This document shows positions 8,507 through 17,057 of a stretch of 32,479 nucleotides of DNA, piece after piece (the stretch's first letter is position 1; the number at the start of each line of letters is the position of its first letter). The position numbers and the translations under genes were made by a program. This stretch comes from CAYQMF01 sp964418595 (lineage in GTDB: Bacteria; Planctomycetota; UBA1135; UBA2386). Location: assembly GCA_964418595.1 (NCBI GenBank), contig CAYQMF010000077.1, positions 1 to 32,479 of the forward strand, in the 5' to 3' direction. Under the pieces are notes generated by a model. It did not search any database, had not been told where the DNA came from, and saw nothing but the letters and a program-made list of their open reading frames with translations.

Positions 8507-10573
8507 CTACTTCCCCAGCAGTTCCTTCAGCGGCCCATCCAGCGGCGTGCTGCCCCCCGACCAGCCATTGGTCCGTTCGAGGTCGGCGCTGCCCATGAAC
8601 ACGACCCTTCCCTCCGCATCGAGGAGCAGGATCGTCGGCAGGCCGCGCACGCCGAACGAGCCGAGCGTGAGGTTGCCGTCGTCGGCGGCGATGTGCGCCG
8701 TGGGCAACGGCCGCGACGCGAGGTGTTCGAGCACGCCGTCCTTGGTGCTGCCGCCGTCGCAGAAGATCACCAGCGCGAGGTTCTTGTCCTTGCCGCGCTC
8801 GACGAGGTCCGCGAACAGGCGCGTGCACGGGATGACGCGGTTCTGCTCGACCGACCAGAACGCGAGCACCACGGGCCGCCCGCGCAGGTCGCCCAGTTGG
8901 ATCGGCTCCCCCTGGATCCAGACCGCGGGCTGCAGCGGCGGGGGCTCGATCCCCAGCAGCTCGCCGAGGCGCGCCGGCCCGTTGCCGCTGGCGCGCTTGC
9001 CGAGCGCGAGCGCGTGTTCGAGCACGCCCGCGGCGTCGTCGGCGGGGCGCGGCAGCACGCGCACGTTGCGAAAGAGCGTGCGGCCGCTGCCAGCGAGCAG
9101 GCCGACGCCGCCGGCGGCGGCCTCGACCGTGGGCAGGTCGAACTGGTGGACGAGCGCGCCATCGAGAAAGAGATCGACGTGCGCGCCGGTCACGTCGATG
9201 CGCACGCGCGTCCAATGGCAGCCGATCAACCACGGCCGGTGCAGCGACGCGGCCCAGGTGTCCTTGCTGCAGGCGGCGGCGTCGAGCACGTCCTGCGGGG
9301 CGAGGAGCACCGCCTGCATGTTGGCAGCGTCCTTCACGCCGAAGCACACGCCCATGCGCGCGCCGACGAACGCGCCGCGGCCGTCGCCGGGGATGCGCAT
9401 CTCCGCTTCGAACGAGAAGTCGCCGGTCGGCGGCGTCTCGAGCAGGACGAGCGTGCGCGGGAAGGTCGCCTCGAACGGCGAGTCGGCGGCGAGTGGCACG
9501 TGCACACCGAGCGCGCGCGCGGCGGCGAGCTGGCCCGGCAGCTCGGCGACGAGCGTCTCGCCGTTCGCGCGCCAGCCTTCCGCGGCCACGAACCCGGCCA
9601 GCGACTCCTCGTCGTACGCTACGCGCCACGGCAGCGTCGGTCGCACGGTGCGCTTGGCGAGGTCGTGCGCGTAGGTGAAGGCCTCGGGTGCGCCCAGCGC
9701 GTCGCTCACCGTGAGCGCCACCCGCAATGCGAGGCGCGGTCGCCCGCCGGTCTCATACTTCTTGGCGAGGTCGAGCGCGCCGGTGAGGAACGCCGCGCGC
9801 GCCTTGCCGTACTGCTCGCTGCCGCGGTCGGTGGCCTGCCAGCGCGCGAGCGTCGGCGTCCACGCCGGCGATGCCGTCTCGCCGGTGAGCGTGAGCATGC
9901 GCAGGACATCGCGGTAGGCGCGCGCCGCCGCGTCGCGGTCGCCGAGTTCCTCCAGCAGCTTCGCGCGGCGCAGGCGCGCGTCGCGATCGTTCGGCCGCAG
10001 GCGGCAAGCGGCGTCGAGCTTGCCGAGCGTCTCCGACGTGCGTGCCTGCAGGAGGGCGGGTTCCTTGCTGGCGAGGCTCGCCGCCGCGCGCGTGGCAGCG
10101 ACGTTCTCGACGTCGAGGCGCAGGATGTCCTGCTGCACGGCGTACGCGGCGGCAGGGTCCTTGCGCTCGAGGGTCTTGCCGTTGCCGGCGAGCCAGCGGA
10201 GGTAGGTGGCGCTCAGGTTGTCGAAGGTGCGGTACTCCGGGTCGAGGCGGGCGAGTTCCTTCTCGACGTCCTGGCTGAACTTCGACGGGATGCCGCGCAT
10301 GGTGCGCGCCGCGTCGCGCCACCGGTGCAGCGTGAACGCCGCGAGGTCGTTGTCCTCGACGCCGACGGCGAGCGACGCGAGCAGGCGCAGGCTCTTGAGG
10401 TCGCGGCCGTCGCCTTCGACCGCGCGCATGGCGGCGGCGAGCGCGTCCTTGGTCTTGCCGGCGGCGGCGAGCGCCTCGGCCTTGCCGCGCCAGCGCTCCG
10501 TGAAGGCGTTCGACGGCGGGCCCTGCGCGGCGATGGCGCAGGCCAAGAGAGAAAGCAGGAGGACGTGGCGCAT
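8507..10573 (-). CDS. Exported TPR / concanavalin-like / thioredoxin-like protein lacking CxxC
   Basis: 688 residues from an ATG at 10573 with a signal peptide (MRHVLLLSLLACAIAAQG). Residues about 25-300 are alanine-rich helical repeats of TPR type (AEALAAAGKTKDALAAAMRA; LRRAKLLEELGDRDAAARAY). Residues about 325-510 look like a concanavalin/DUF1080 beta-sandwich (DFSFEAEMRIPG, TRVRIDVTGAHVDLFLDGALVH, FRNVRVLP). Residues about 535-688 have a thioredoxin/TlpA fold: GEPIQLGDLRGRPVVLAFWS, then the cis-proline loop GVRGLPTILLLDAEGRVVF. The redox loop reads FWSVEQNRVIPC, so the usual WCxxC is lost and only Cys583 remains nearby. A classical disulfide oxidoreductase activity is therefore unlikely. 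It sits 48 bp after the beta-propeller lipoprotein gene, probably in one transcript. Confidence 0.82.
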   Translation of the reverse strand: MRHVLLLSLLACAIAAQGPPSNAFTERWRGKAEALAAAGKTKDALAAAMRAVEGDGRDLKSLRLLASLAVGVEDNDLAAFTLHRWRDAARTMRGIPSKFSQDVEKELARLDPEYRTFDNLSATYLRWLAGNGKTLERKDPAAAYAVQQDILRLDVENVAATRAAASLASKEPALLQARTSETLGKLDAACRLRPNDRDARLRRAKLLEELGDRDAAARAYRDVLRMLTLTGETASPAWTPTLARWQATDRGSEQYGKARAAFLTGALDLAKKYETGGRPRLALRVALTVSDALGAPEAFTYAHDLAKRTVRPTLPWRVAYDEESLAGFVAAEGWRANGETLVAELPGQLAAARALGVHVPLAADSPFEATFPRTLVLLETPPTGDFSFEAEMRIPGDGRGAFVGARMGVCFGVKDAANMQAVLLAPQDVLDAAACSKDTWAASLHRPWLIGCHWTRVRIDVTGAHVDLFLDGALVHQFDLPTVEAAAGGVGLLAGSGRTLFRNVRVLPRPADDAAGVLEHALALGKRASGNGPARLGELLGIEPPPLQPAVWIQGEPIQLGDLRGRPVVLAFWSVEQNRVIPCTRLFADLVERGKDKNLALVIFCDGGSTKDGVLEHLASRPLPTAHIAADDGNLTLGSFGVRGLPTILLLDAEGRVVFMGSADLERTNGWSGGSTPLDGPLKELLGK

Positions 10574-10621
10574 GAGCAGAGCGCGCTGGCGGGCGACCGC
10601 GCGGGTGGGACTGGGTGCGTT

Positions 10622-11725
10622 CTACCTTCGCGGCGCTTTGGCGTCGACGAACGGCAGCCGCGACACGCGCACGAAGCGCGGGAAGTACAGCGTCTCGTCG
10701 GCGACGGCGCGGCCGAAGTCCCAGGCGTTGCTGGCATACGTCGCGATGAGGTCGCCGCCCGAGAGCTGCGGATGCGCCTTGCCCGCATACACGAACAAGC
10801 CGTCGAGGCCGGACTCCGGCGGGCGGAACACGACGCGCGGCTCGCTCCACGGGCCCTCGGGCGCGGGCGCGGTGCGCAGGGCGAGGTCGGTGGCCCCGAA
10901 GCCCAGCGACTGCACCATCACGAAGCCTCGTTCGATGGCGCTCACCGAGAACTCCGGAGCGCCGGCGGCGAGCACCGGCGTCGGGGCACGCGTGAGCGTC
11001 GTGTGCGGTCGCCACGCGCCGGCGTCGAACCATTGCGGCGCGTTGAGCTGGCCGGCGGCGAAGGCCCGGCGCGGCCAGCGCAGGAGATACACGGCGTGGT
11101 CGCCGGGCTCCTGCAGGGCGTAGGCGTAGACGTGGTCGAGGTGGGCGACCAGCGCGGTGCCGACGACGACGGGGAAGGGGGCAGCGAAGGTCGCGAGGCG
11201 TTCGCAGCGCCACTCCGCGGGCGGCCGGCCGAGGTCGCGCAGCGCGAACGCCGTCCAGCCGACGGCGCGGAACGCGAATGGGCCGTCGCCTTGCGTGCGG
11301 CGCACGCGCGTGCAGAACACGGTGACCGCGTCGTCGACGCGCACCCCGGCGAGCGGCCAGTGCCAGACGTCGCCGTCCTCCGGCAACCACGACGCCGGCG
11401 CATCGGGCGTGCCGCGCCAGTGGAAGGTGATGTCGGCGCGCGACGGGTCGGTGCCTTCCTGCACGGCGATCGAGTTGCGCACCATCGCGCAGCCGCGGCG
11501 CCCGTCGCTGCCCGGCCGCGCGATGAAACTGTCGCCGAACAGCCAGAGGGTGCGCGAGCCGCCGAGGTCGATCGAATACGCGGCGTCGCCGCCGCGCCAC
11601 GCGGGGTCGCGATGGAAGAGCGCGTCGGCCTCCGGCCAGGCGCTGGCGGAGGGCGGGGTCGTGACCGGCGCGCCGGCGCACGCGACGAGCAGGGCGGTGG
11701 CGACGACGACGGGCAGGGAGCGCAT
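10622..11725 (-). CDS. Beta-propeller lipoprotein, DUF4185/GH43-like
   Basis: 367 residues from an ATG at 11725; an in-frame TTG four codons upstream is less likely. The N-terminus is a lipoprotein signal (VVVATALLVACAG) with the lipobox cysteine near residue 17. The mature part has repeated blade-like strands: SRTLWLFGDSFIARPG, GDVWHWPLAGVRVDDAVTVF, HVYAYALQEPGDHAVYLLRW, and ending APEGPWSEPRVVFRPP and KAHPQLSGGDLIATYASN. The 'LWLFGDSF' opening and 'GPWSEP' blades resemble DUF4185/DUF5005 proteins and five-bladed glycosidase propellers. The family assignment is from pattern memory only, and no catalytic triad was assigned. It is the first gene of the 11725-to-6950 group of exported proteins and is divergent from the sortilin-like gene at 12002. 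Confidence 0.72.
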   Translation of the reverse strand: MRSLPVVVATALLVACAGAPVTTPPSASAWPEADALFHRDPAWRGGDAAYSIDLGGSRTLWLFGDSFIARPGSDGRRGCAMVRNSIAVQEGTDPSRADITFHWRGTPDAPASWLPEDGDVWHWPLAGVRVDDAVTVFCTRVRRTQGDGPFAFRAVGWTAFALRDLGRPPAEWRCERLATFAAPFPVVVGTALVAHLDHVYAYALQEPGDHAVYLLRWPRRAFAAGQLNAPQWFDAGAWRPHTTLTRAPTPVLAAGAPEFSVSAIERGFVMVQSLGFGATDLALRTAPAPEGPWSEPRVVFRPPESGLDGLFVYAGKAHPQLSGGDLIATYASNAWDFGRAVADETLYFPRFVRVSRLPFVDAKAPRR

Positions 11726-11746
11726 CTTGGGCTGCAAGGGCCGCGA

Positions 11747-11774
11747 ATTGTTGCCTCACGCACAAACTTGGCAA
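11747..11774 (-). promoter_or_regulatory. Candidate sigma70-type promoter of the lipoprotein gene
   Basis: On the minus strand TTGCCA (11774-11769) is followed after 16 nt by AACAAT (11752-11747), a 5/6 and a 4/6 match to the housekeeping consensus. Transcription would start about 15 nt before the ATG at 11725. Chance occurrence cannot be excluded. Confidence 0.25.
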
Positions 11775-11785
11775 GGCCCGCAATC

Positions 11786-11815
11786 TCGCCACGCCCGTCG
11801 AATTCGCCACGCCCG
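11786..11815. repeat. 12-bp direct repeat in the divergent intergenic region
   Basis: TCGCCACGCCCG occurs at 11786-11797 and again at 11804-11815, 18 bp apart start to start. It lies between the divergent genes starting at 11725 and 12002 and upstream of the candidate promoter. It could be an operator; no binding protein is known. Confidence 0.4.
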
Positions 11816-11865
11816 GGCGGCCCTGGAAGCCCCAGTCGATAGCCATCGCCGGCGGCCCCTTCTGG

Positions 11866-11912
11866 CGTCGCGCAGCGACGCATCAACCCTTCGGGTTGCG
11901 GCCGCCGGCCGC
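11866..11912. repeat. Array of three consecutive perfect hairpins, 6-bp stem and 3-nt loop each
   Basis: Three perfect inverted repeats follow one another: 11866-11880 (CGTCGC, GCA, GCGACG), 11884-11898 (CAACCC, TTC, GGGTTG) and 11898-11912 (GCGGCC, GCC, GGCCGC). All have the same 6-3-6 geometry but unrelated sequences. They lie about 90 bp before the start at 12002, on either strand able to fold. Possible roles are a leader RNA structure for the sortilin-like gene, a cruciform, or a terminator for readthrough. Confidence 0.6.
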
Positions 11913-12001
11913 GATGGGATTCAAGCGGCGGCGGCTCGATACCGTCAACCGTCACGTGGGCAGCCGCGCATCCAGACCCGCGCTAGGATCCGCGGTCTCG
12001 C

Positions 12002-14485
12002 ATGCGCTGCACCACGCTTCGGCTCTCTCTCCTCGTTCGTCGTCTGCTCGTTGCGAGCCTCGCGCTCGCGCCCATCTGCGCGCAGGAGCGGCGCGTCGAC
12101 TCGGAACTCGAGACGATGCTGCGCCGCCTCGAGGCGATGGAGCGTCAGCTCGACGGGATCGCGAGTCAGCTCGCGGTGGAGAAGGGTGGGGCCGGTCTCT
12201 CGGATGCGACCGCGCGCCTCGCCGCCTACGAAGCGCACGTGCGCATGCGCACGGAGTCGCCGTGGCAGCAGCCGCGCTGGCAGTTCCTCGGCCCCACCAA
12301 CATCAGTGGGCGCGTGACCGACGTCGCCCTCGCCACGCCGCGCGGCAAGACCTACGCGATGTACGTGGCCGGCGCGTCGGGCGGCGTGTGGAAGACCGAC
12401 AACGAGGGCACGACCTGGAAGCCGGTGTTCGAGCATGCCGCGTCGACGTCGATCGGCGACGTCACGATTGCGCCGTCGAACGCCGAGGTGGTGTGGATCG
12501 GCACCGGCGAGGCCAACATCCTGCGCAGCTCGATGGCGGGGTGCGGGGTCTACAGGTCGACCGACGGTGGTGCATCGTGGACGCACAAGGGGCTCGCCGC
12601 GACGCACGCGATCGCGCGCATCGTGATCCATCCCACCAACCCCGACGTGGTGTACGTGGCGGCGTCGGGGCACGAGTGGACCGAGAACCCGGAGCGCGGC
12701 GTGTACCGCACGACCGATGGCGGCGAGACGTGGCGGCTCGTGCACCACGTCGACGACCGCACCGGCGCGATCGACCTTGTGATGGATCCGACGGAGCCGC
12801 GGCGAATCTACGCCGCGACATGGGAGCGCATCCGCAAGCGCTGGAACGACCCGCGCAACGAGGACGGCTACGACGGCAGCGGCATCTGGCGCAGCGAGGA
12901 CGGCGGCGACACATGGACCGCGATCGTCGCCGGTCTGCCGGACGCGCGCTGGCGCGGCCGCATCGGCATCGACGTGTGCCGCAGCAAGCCGGAGACCCTG
13001 TACGCGTTCGTCGACAACTACGCGGTCGCTCCGGGCCAGCCCGAAGGACGCGACTCGTACGGACGCGTGACCACCGGGCGCATCAACGGCGCCGAGGTGT
13101 ACCGCAGCGACGACCGCGGCGGGTCGTGGCGCAAGGTGAGCGAATCGAACCAGTTCATGCTCGGCCACTCCGGCACCTACGGCTGGGTGTTCGGGCAGGT
13201 GCGCGTCGACCCGACGGACCCCGATGTCGTCTACACGATGGGGCTCGGCCTCAACGTGTCGCGCGACGGCGGCAAGACCTTCCGCCCGCTGCGCGGGATG
13301 CACGGCGACCACCACGCACTGTGGATCGACCCGGAGAACCCGCGCTACCTCGTCAACGGCAACGACGGCGGCGCCAACGTGTCGTACGACGGCGGCGCGA
13401 CCTGGAAGCTGTTCACCGACAAGCTGCCGATGGTGCAGTTCTTCAACGTCAACTTCGACATGGCGGAGCCGTTCCGGGTGTACGGGTCGATCCAGGATCA
13501 CGGCAGCCGCCGCGCGATCGTCGACCTGCGGCGCGGCCGCAACCGGATCCCGGCGCAGGAGTGGGCGAACGCGCCGGGCGGCGAGGGCTCGCACCACGCC
13601 ATCGATCCCACCAACCCAGACATCGTGTACTCGACGGGCTTCTACGGGAGTCTGTCGCGCGCGGACCTCGGCAGCAACGCGCGCGCGTCGATCGTGCCGA
13701 AGGCCGGCGAGGGCGAGCCGCCGCTGCGCGGCCAGTGGCTGGCGCCGTTCCTGCTCTCACCGCACAACCCGCGCATCGTGTACCACGGGATGAACGCGCT
13801 GTACCGGTCGTGGAACCTCGGCGACCAGTTCGAGCGCATCAGCCCCGATCTCACGCACAACGACGAGGCGACGATGGGGGACATCCCCTTCCACACGCTC
13901 ACCGCGCTGTCGGAGTCGCCGCTGCAGTTCGGCGTGATCTACGCGGGGACCGACGACGGGCGCGCGCACGTCACGCGCGATGGTGGGCGCACGTGGCGCG
14001 AGATCGTGCAGGGGCTCGCGCCGGAGCGCTGGGTGTCGCGCGTCGAGGCGTCGCGCTTTGTGCCGGGGACGGTGTACCTCGCGCAGAACGGCAAGCGGCA
14101 CGACGACTTCGCGGCGTATCTCTGGCGGTCGAACGACTACGGGGCGACGTGGGAGAGCATCGCGGCGGGCATCCCGTGCGGGCCGATCAACGTGGTGCGC
14201 GAGGACCCGACCAAGGCCGAGATCCTCTACGTGGGGACGGACCTCGGGGTGTACGTGACGACCGACGGCGCGAAGTCCTGGCAGAGCCTGCCGACGGGGC
14301 TGCCGACGACCTTCGTGAGCGACCTCATCGTGCACCCGCGCGACGGGATCATGGTGGCGTCGACGCACGGGCGCGGGATGTACGCGCTCGACGTGCGGCC
14401 GATCCGCGGCGAGAAGGAAGAGGCTGCGCCGGAAGCCGCAGCGCCCGCCGAGAGCGGGCGGGGTCGGGGTCGGCGGCGCGAGTAG
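12002..14485 (+). CDS. Exported sortilin/VPS10-like Asp-box (BNR) propeller protein
   Basis: 827 residues with a signal peptide (LLVASLALAPICAQE, cleavage near 28) and a short predicted coiled coil at about 32-62 (LETMLRRLEAMERQLDGIASQL). From residue about 95 there are ten Asp-box-type motifs of the form S/T-x-D-x-G-x-T-W: KTDNEGTTW, STDGGASW, TTDGGETW, SEDGGDTW, SDDRGGSW, SRDGGKTF, SYDGGATW, TRDGGRTW, SNDYGATW and TTDGAKSW. These mark one or two large beta-propellers as in VPS10/sortilin and sialidase-like proteins. Strands such as HPTNPDVVYVAASG and DPENPRYLVNGNDGG separate them. The C-terminus is a low-complexity Glu/Ala then Arg/Gly tail. Such proteins are usually annotated as 'glycosyl hydrolase', but no sialidase catalytic arginine triad was identified. 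There is no Shine-Dalgarno sequence before the ATG. The gene is transcribed away from the lipoprotein gene. Confidence 0.9.
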   Translation: MRCTTLRLSLLVRRLLVASLALAPICAQERRVDSELETMLRRLEAMERQLDGIASQLAVEKGGAGLSDATARLAAYEAHVRMRTESPWQQPRWQFLGPTNISGRVTDVALATPRGKTYAMYVAGASGGVWKTDNEGTTWKPVFEHAASTSIGDVTIAPSNAEVVWIGTGEANILRSSMAGCGVYRSTDGGASWTHKGLAATHAIARIVIHPTNPDVVYVAASGHEWTENPERGVYRTTDGGETWRLVHHVDDRTGAIDLVMDPTEPRRIYAATWERIRKRWNDPRNEDGYDGSGIWRSEDGGDTWTAIVAGLPDARWRGRIGIDVCRSKPETLYAFVDNYAVAPGQPEGRDSYGRVTTGRINGAEVYRSDDRGGSWRKVSESNQFMLGHSGTYGWVFGQVRVDPTDPDVVYTMGLGLNVSRDGGKTFRPLRGMHGDHHALWIDPENPRYLVNGNDGGANVSYDGGATWKLFTDKLPMVQFFNVNFDMAEPFRVYGSIQDHGSRRAIVDLRRGRNRIPAQEWANAPGGEGSHHAIDPTNPDIVYSTGFYGSLSRADLGSNARASIVPKAGEGEPPLRGQWLAPFLLSPHNPRIVYHGMNALYRSWNLGDQFERISPDLTHNDEATMGDIPFHTLTALSESPLQFGVIYAGTDDGRAHVTRDGGRTWREIVQGLAPERWVSRVEASRFVPGTVYLAQNGKRHDDFAAYLWRSNDYGATWESIAAGIPCGPINVVREDPTKAEILYVGTDLGVYVTTDGAKSWQSLPTGLPTTFVSDLIVHPRDGIMVASTHGRGMYALDVRPIRGEKEEAAPEAAAPAESGRGRGRRRE

Positions 14486-14642
14486 GGAGAGCACTGGCAC
14501 GAAGCCGGGTCCCCCACCGATACCCGTCAAGGCGTCAAGGCTGCCGCGGGCGATGGGATCCAATGATGAAGAGCGACAAGGATCCAAGTAGCAGGGCCGT
14601 CGCAAGTCGCAGCGCACGGCTGCAGACAGCGTAGGCGGCGAG

Positions 14643-14912
14643 TCATCCGAACTTCCCGTCTTGCGCGAGCGTGACTATCGTCGCGAAGACGCTGAAGGCG
14701 AACAGGCACCACGCCGTTGGCACGCGCCAGGTCAGCAATCCACAAGCCAGTGCGAGCTCCAATGCCGCCACGGCATAGTAGGCCCATGCAGGGTACGAGT
14801 AGTCATCGCGATATGGCGTGAGGTACTTGCCCAGCCCCAAACCAAAGAGTGCTGCGCATGCGAGGACCGTTGCGAGTGTATGAGCATGCCGTTGCCCCAA
14901 AGCTACTCGCAC
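14643..14912 (-). CDS. Small MauE/DoxX-like integral membrane protein
   Basis: 89 residues if translation starts at the GTG at 14912, which overlaps the stop of the cysteine-rich gene (14903) by 10 nt; a TTG at 14900 is an alternative. Three hydrophobic segments are visible: TLATVLACAALFGLGLGKYL, AWAYYAVAALELALACGLLT and AWCLFAFSVFATIVTLA. The Glu in the second helix (ALELALACGLL) and the spacing recall MauE/DoxX-family proteins, which are four-helix membrane proteins linked to disulfide or quinone chemistry. The protein is shorter than usual and would lack the first helix. A partner role for the cysteine-rich exported product encoded just upstream is plausible, but it rests on overlap and family memory alone. 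Nothing recognisable lies in 14486-14642 between this gene and the convergent sortilin-like gene. Confidence 0.6.
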   Translation of the reverse strand: MRVALGQRHAHTLATVLACAALFGLGLGKYLTPYRDDYSYPAWAYYAVAALELALACGLLTWRVPTAWCLFAFSVFATIVTLAQDGKFG

Positions 14913-15373
14913 CCACAGAGCCTGTCGCCCGACTGGTAACTCTGACGAGGATATGGCGGGGGAAGCTGTTCGCACGCGTCCCCACCCTCGCAGCTGTTCA
15001 CGCACGCCCAGTTGTCGATGTCCAGCTTCAGCCAATCCTCGTCAGATCCCTCGCCCAAGTATGTGACGACTGCGTGGCACCCACTATTGTCATCAGACCC
15101 ATTCTGTGCTCCTCCGCATTCGCACCAAACATCGACGCGCCAGCCAGTGCCTGAAGAACCCCAGACCCTCGAGTCAGCAACGCAGCTCGAGGTACAGTCC
15201 CCAAGATCACAAACCTGCAGATCGAACACGGTTCCGCCCCAGAGGTCGATCGATGGGTCGTAGACCGCATAGCAGGCGGTCGTGGAAAACAGGCTGGCGC
15301 CATGCATGAAAGCTGTGAGCGACAGCGCGAGCAAGAGAGTTCCAGCGTAGATCGTAGGGCTCTTGGAAGCCAT
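14903..15373 (-). CDS. Small cysteine-rich exported protein of unknown function
   Basis: 156 residues from an ATG at 15373 preceded by AGGA at 7 nt. A signal peptide is clear (SPTIYAGTLLLALSLTAFMHG, residues about 5-25). The mature part has 12 cysteines, in groups such as CDLGDCTSSC, CEC and CVNSCEGGDAC, and an acidic, aromatic segment (GSDEDWLKLDIDNWAC). An even number of cysteines suggests a disulfide-rich extracytoplasmic fold. I know no family. The gene sits between a membrane-protein gene (68-bp gap upstream) and a MauE/DoxX-like gene that overlaps its stop. It parallels the 14-cysteine protein at 4503-5078, which occupies the same position in another sigma-linked operon. Confidence 0.72.
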   Translation of the reverse strand: MASKSPTIYAGTLLLALSLTAFMHGASLFSTTACYAVYDPSIDLWGGTVFDLQVCDLGDCTSSCVADSRVWGSSGTGWRVDVWCECGGAQNGSDDNSGCHAVVTYLGEGSDEDWLKLDIDNWACVNSCEGGDACEQLPPPYPRQSYQSGDRLCGCE

Positions 15374-15441
15374 GTGATCGTCCTATCGTGTACCAACTAC
15401 ATGTGCATGCCATCTCGGCTGTGCCGACATCGACACAGGAA

Positions 15442-16872
15442 TCATGACCCGAGACGCACCACGAGCGGAGTCAGATCTCTAGAGACTTCGAGTTTCTGCG
15501 TGTACCGATGTCCGCGAATCGAGATACTCCACACCATGGACCCAACAGGGAGTGACATGCTCCCCAAGTCGCCGGATGTGAACGTCTTTGTTCCACCCAC
15601 GCCAAGCACTAGCCGGCGGTTCCCCCACTCTCCCAGGACGTGGACCTGGAATGCGTCGCCTTGCGGCACTGGTTTGTCATCGACTGTGACAAGGACGGGG
15701 CGCGTAACGTATTCCACTGGGAGATGAATACAGATTTCGCTTGCCCCATCGTTCGGGACACGTCCATCAAGGCGTGCTTCGGTCAACGATTGCCACCGGA
15801 CAGGGAATCGTCCAAAGAACAACGCGTAATCATGCCCAAACGGAGCCCAGCATGGCTCTCCGAGCATGCAATCGATTGTTGGGCCATTCGCGCATCGTAG
15901 TTCGACAACATCAAGTGAGACTGCCTCGCCGGCGCTGTCGACGGCAGTGAACTTGGCCAATCGCGCCGGACGGACTGGGAAAGACGAGAGATCACAAACG
16001 AATGGGTCCCCCACAAGGTCCGCTCGAACAAGAGGGACGTCGAACCGGCACTCTCCGTGGTTCTTGCCGTACACAGTCACCACGACAGACCCAGGTAGTC
16101 CTGGGAACGTGCCGACAGCGAGTGGACGGTAGTCGAAACGCCATCGACCCGGCCCACGATATGGAGAGCGAGCTTCGACTTGAAAACCGTCGGGCGTCCG
16201 CCCGGACCCGACGACCACGACATCGTCTCCGATGCAGCGAACGTCTGCGACGTACCTCGGTGCAAACTCGAGTGTCACCTCCTGGCATGGCACGGAAGCA
16301 ACTCCCCTGGGGCCGATGCTGGATCGTACAACTGACAGCAAGCCATCTGGATCTCGACCCGCGACGTAGTACTCGCCGGGTCTGACCGCGTCAAAAGTCA
16401 CCAGGCCGTCTCGCGACGGCCGCTTTCTCTCACTGGTCGCCTGCATGGATGCGGATTTGATCTGCACCTCGACCCGTGCAAGCGATGCCAAGTCGCCAGA
16501 AGCAAGATTGGCACAACGGACCCTTAGCTCATAGACAGCACCTTCAGGGGCTTGCTTGCCTTCGGCAAGCCGCTCGGCTGGAGCAGCGACTCGCCTACGA
16601 GACGGCTGTGTTTCGGGATGTGCGGCGGTCGTATCGAGCGTAGCGGAGGAATCGGGGCCGGGAGCCGACGTCGGCTCGGGATGCTGGAAGCGAAAGAGGC
16701 AGAAGGACGCGATGGCCGCAACAGCTGCAAGGGACGCAACTGCGAGCACCTTGATCGTTCGTACCAGGCGCTTCCTGGGCGGTAGTGTCGGGCTACTCAT
16801 CGGTGCGGATGGAGGGCCATAGTGATGTCGCGTCAACGGGGCCGGGTCCGATGGCAGTGGGGAGAGTCTCAT
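15442..16872 (-). CDS. Single-pass membrane protein with large outer beta-rich region
   Basis: 476 residues from an ATG at 16872 with GGAG 7 nt upstream. A second in-frame ATG at 16800 lacks a ribosome site. The basic N-terminus (PPRKRLVRTI) leads into one transmembrane helix at about 40-60 (VLAVASLAAVAAIASFCLF). A Pro/Ser/Thr-rich linker follows. The outer part is beta-rich: EVQIKSASMQATSERKR with GLVTFDAVRPGEYYVAGRDP resembles a carboxypeptidase-regulatory-like domain at about 100-180, and further strands run to the end (VFHV-type 'DAFQVHVLGEWGNRRLVLGV'). I recognise no full-length family. The gene faces a sigma-factor-like gene across a 220-bp divergent gap, so it may be the membrane partner of that factor. 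It is the first gene of an operon with the cysteine-rich and MauE-like genes. Confidence 0.7.
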   Translation of the reverse strand: MRLSPLPSDPAPLTRHHYGPPSAPMSSPTLPPRKRLVRTIKVLAVASLAAVAAIASFCLFRFQHPEPTSAPGPDSSATLDTTAAHPETQPSRRRVAAPAERLAEGKQAPEGAVYELRVRCANLASGDLASLARVEVQIKSASMQATSERKRPSRDGLVTFDAVRPGEYYVAGRDPDGLLSVVRSSIGPRGVASVPCQEVTLEFAPRYVADVRCIGDDVVVVGSGRTPDGFQVEARSPYRGPGRWRFDYRPLAVGTFPGLPGSVVVTVYGKNHGECRFDVPLVRADLVGDPFVCDLSSFPVRPARLAKFTAVDSAGEAVSLDVVELRCANGPTIDCMLGEPCWAPFGHDYALFFGRFPVRWQSLTEARLDGRVPNDGASEICIHLPVEYVTRPVLVTVDDKPVPQGDAFQVHVLGEWGNRRLVLGVGGTKTFTSGDLGSMSLPVGSMVWSISIRGHRYTQKLEVSRDLTPLVVRLGS

Positions 16873-16942
16873 CCGTTGGCTCCGAGACGACGGCGAGTCA
16901 CGGTTGCTCGACTTCGTGAGTGATGAGTCACTAACACCAAGA

Positions 16943-16954
16943 GGGGGGGGGGGG
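16943..16954 (+). repeat. G12 homopolymer tract in a divergent promoter region
   Basis: Twelve consecutive G lie between the divergent starts at 16872 and 17093. Homopolymer tracts of this length slip during replication, and in promoters they can switch expression. They are also a common site of sequencing error. A GAGTCAC heptamer is repeated nearby at 16895-16901 and 16925-16931. Confidence 0.7.
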
Positions 16955-17057
16955 CACCGTTTTGAGGCACAGAACAGAGGGTTTCTTGGAGTGCTCGGAA
17001 ACCGGACACTGTTCGGGACTGCGGTGCGGAGAAGACGCGCTGCAACACTCTCGTCGT

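Noticed and set aside
6968..11842. Very long plus-strand open frame (over 1600 codons) opposite three exported-protein genes.
   Set aside because: It runs across three genes with clear domains and signal peptides on the other strand, and its translation is low-complexity Arg/Ala.
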